Part shown: in pieces, positions 5,125-5,543 of the stretch | How positions within the stretch are numbered: position 1 is the stretch's first letter | Layout: every line of letters starts with the position of its first letter | NCBI GenBank assembly: GCA_002441055.1 | Contig: DJWR01000185.1 | Span: 28,366-33,908, forward strand | DNA length: 5,543 bases | From: Caulobacteraceae bacterium UBA6225 | Lineage (GTDB): Bacteria > Pseudomonadota > Alphaproteobacteria > Caulobacterales > Caulobacteraceae | Direction of reading: 5' to 3' | Program-made: the position numbers and the translations under genes | The notes under the pieces: generated by a model | What the model was told of the DNA's origin: nothing | Databases searched by the model: none | Seen by the model: only the letters and a program-made list of their open reading frames with translations

Positions 5125-5543
5125 TCAGGCGGCCTCGGTCTCGCCGTCCTCGGACCCACCGATCACCCCGTCCAGGCCCTGTTCTCGGACCTTGCGGTAG
5201 AGGGTGGAGCGGCCGATGCCGAGGCGTCGGGCGACCTCGCTCATGTGGCCGGCATAGATTTCGATGGCCAGCTGGATCAGGTCGCGCTCGATATCCTCCA
5301 GCGTGCGCAGATGGCCGCGCTCATCGAGGATCCGCACCGGGGCGTCCTTGGGCAGTTCGGCCATGAGTTCGCGGGCCGCCTCCGGGGAGATGGCCGCCGT
5401 CGCCAGCGGCGCGGGGGCGGCCTCGGCGGGCGGCGGCGCCACGATCCCGGAAATGGCCGGGAAGTCGAAGGGCTGGAGATAGGGGGAGTCCGACAGGACG
5501 ATGGCTCGATAGACCGCATTTTCCAGCTGACGCACATTGCCGG
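5125..5543 (-). CDS. tacA: Sigma-54-dependent transcriptional activator, C-terminal part (probably TacA)
   Basis: The frame enters from the right window edge and ends at TGA (5125-5127), giving 138 residues. It opens with GNVRQLENAVYRAIVL, the sensor II segment at the end of the AAA+ sigma-54 activator domain. A Pro/Ala-rich linker follows (PPPAEAAPAPLA), then a Fis-type helix-turn-helix (DLIQLAIEIYAGHMSEVARRLGIGRSTLYRKVREQGLD) and a short acidic tail. Such proteins are NtrC-family response regulators that remodel sigma-54 polymerase. In C. crescentus, tacA, the regulator of stalk genes in the ShkA-ShpA-TacA relay, lies as I recall within a few genes of gapR, which supports the name. The receiver and most of the AAA+ domain are outside the window. 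The family is certain; the tacA name is likely but unproven. Confidence 0.85.
   Translation of the reverse strand, partial: GNVRQLENAVYRAIVLSDSPYLQPFDFPAISGIVAPPPAEAAPAPLATAAISPEAARELMAELPKDAPVRILDERGHLRTLEDIERDLIQLAIEIYAGHMSEVARRLGIGRSTLYRKVREQGLDGVIGGSEDGETEAA

Noticed and set aside
4977..5159. Minus-strand 60-residue frame rich in GHEGHE and LCPSLPLCPSCP
   Set aside because: It is the translation of the palindromic repeat plus the end of the activator gene in another frame; this kind of sequence is a common spurious protein call.

Overview
The window is uniformly GC-rich and compactly coded. It reads as chromosome of an alphaproteobacterium of the family Caulobacteraceae (Caulobacter or Phenylobacterium type). 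The main evidence is an 88-residue GapR (DUF2312) nucleoid protein, a 41-residue alphaproteobacterial ribosomal protein L36, and the C-terminus of a sigma-54 activator that looks like the stalk/cell-cycle regulator TacA. No mobile element, tRNA, rRNA or CRISPR is visible.

Region 1 (1-2553, + strand) is the downstream part of an operon: the last 39 residues of a membrane protein (probably PepSY-associated), a secreted DUF2271 protein, a secreted DUF4198 protein, and an ApbE-type FAD:protein FMN transferase. The DUF2271 protein carries DGISGAT, a good match to the motif in which ApbE enzymes attach FMN to a threonine. The cluster therefore reads as an envelope flavin-based electron-transfer module, with the modifying enzyme (ApbE), its likely target (DUF2271), a membrane partner (PepSY type) and a possible metal-binding partner (DUF4198, mature N-terminus predicted to be histidine). 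This is the most interesting part of the window. Its physiological substrate cannot be read from the sequence.

Region 2 (2560-3375, - strand) is a classical short-chain dehydrogenase/reductase that converges on apbE with a gap of only 6 bases. Region 3 (3376-4309, + strand) holds a short divergent intergenic region with a plausible sigma-70 promoter, a leader hairpin, rpmJ (L36) and a HAD-family phosphatase.

Region 4 (4385-4965, + strand) is gapR, followed by a small, very basic protein of unknown function whose TTG start overlaps the gapR stop codon. Region 5 (4966-5124) is non-coding and holds a small hairpin and a long imperfect palindrome built from GAAGGACAC-like units. The palindrome ends in seven T's, so it is both a dispersed-repeat candidate and a terminator. 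Region 6 (5125 to the window end, - strand) is the C-terminal end of the NtrC-family activator, probably tacA. There is no gene-free stretch over 300 bases; the longest are about 160-190 bases (3376-3561 and 4966-5124).
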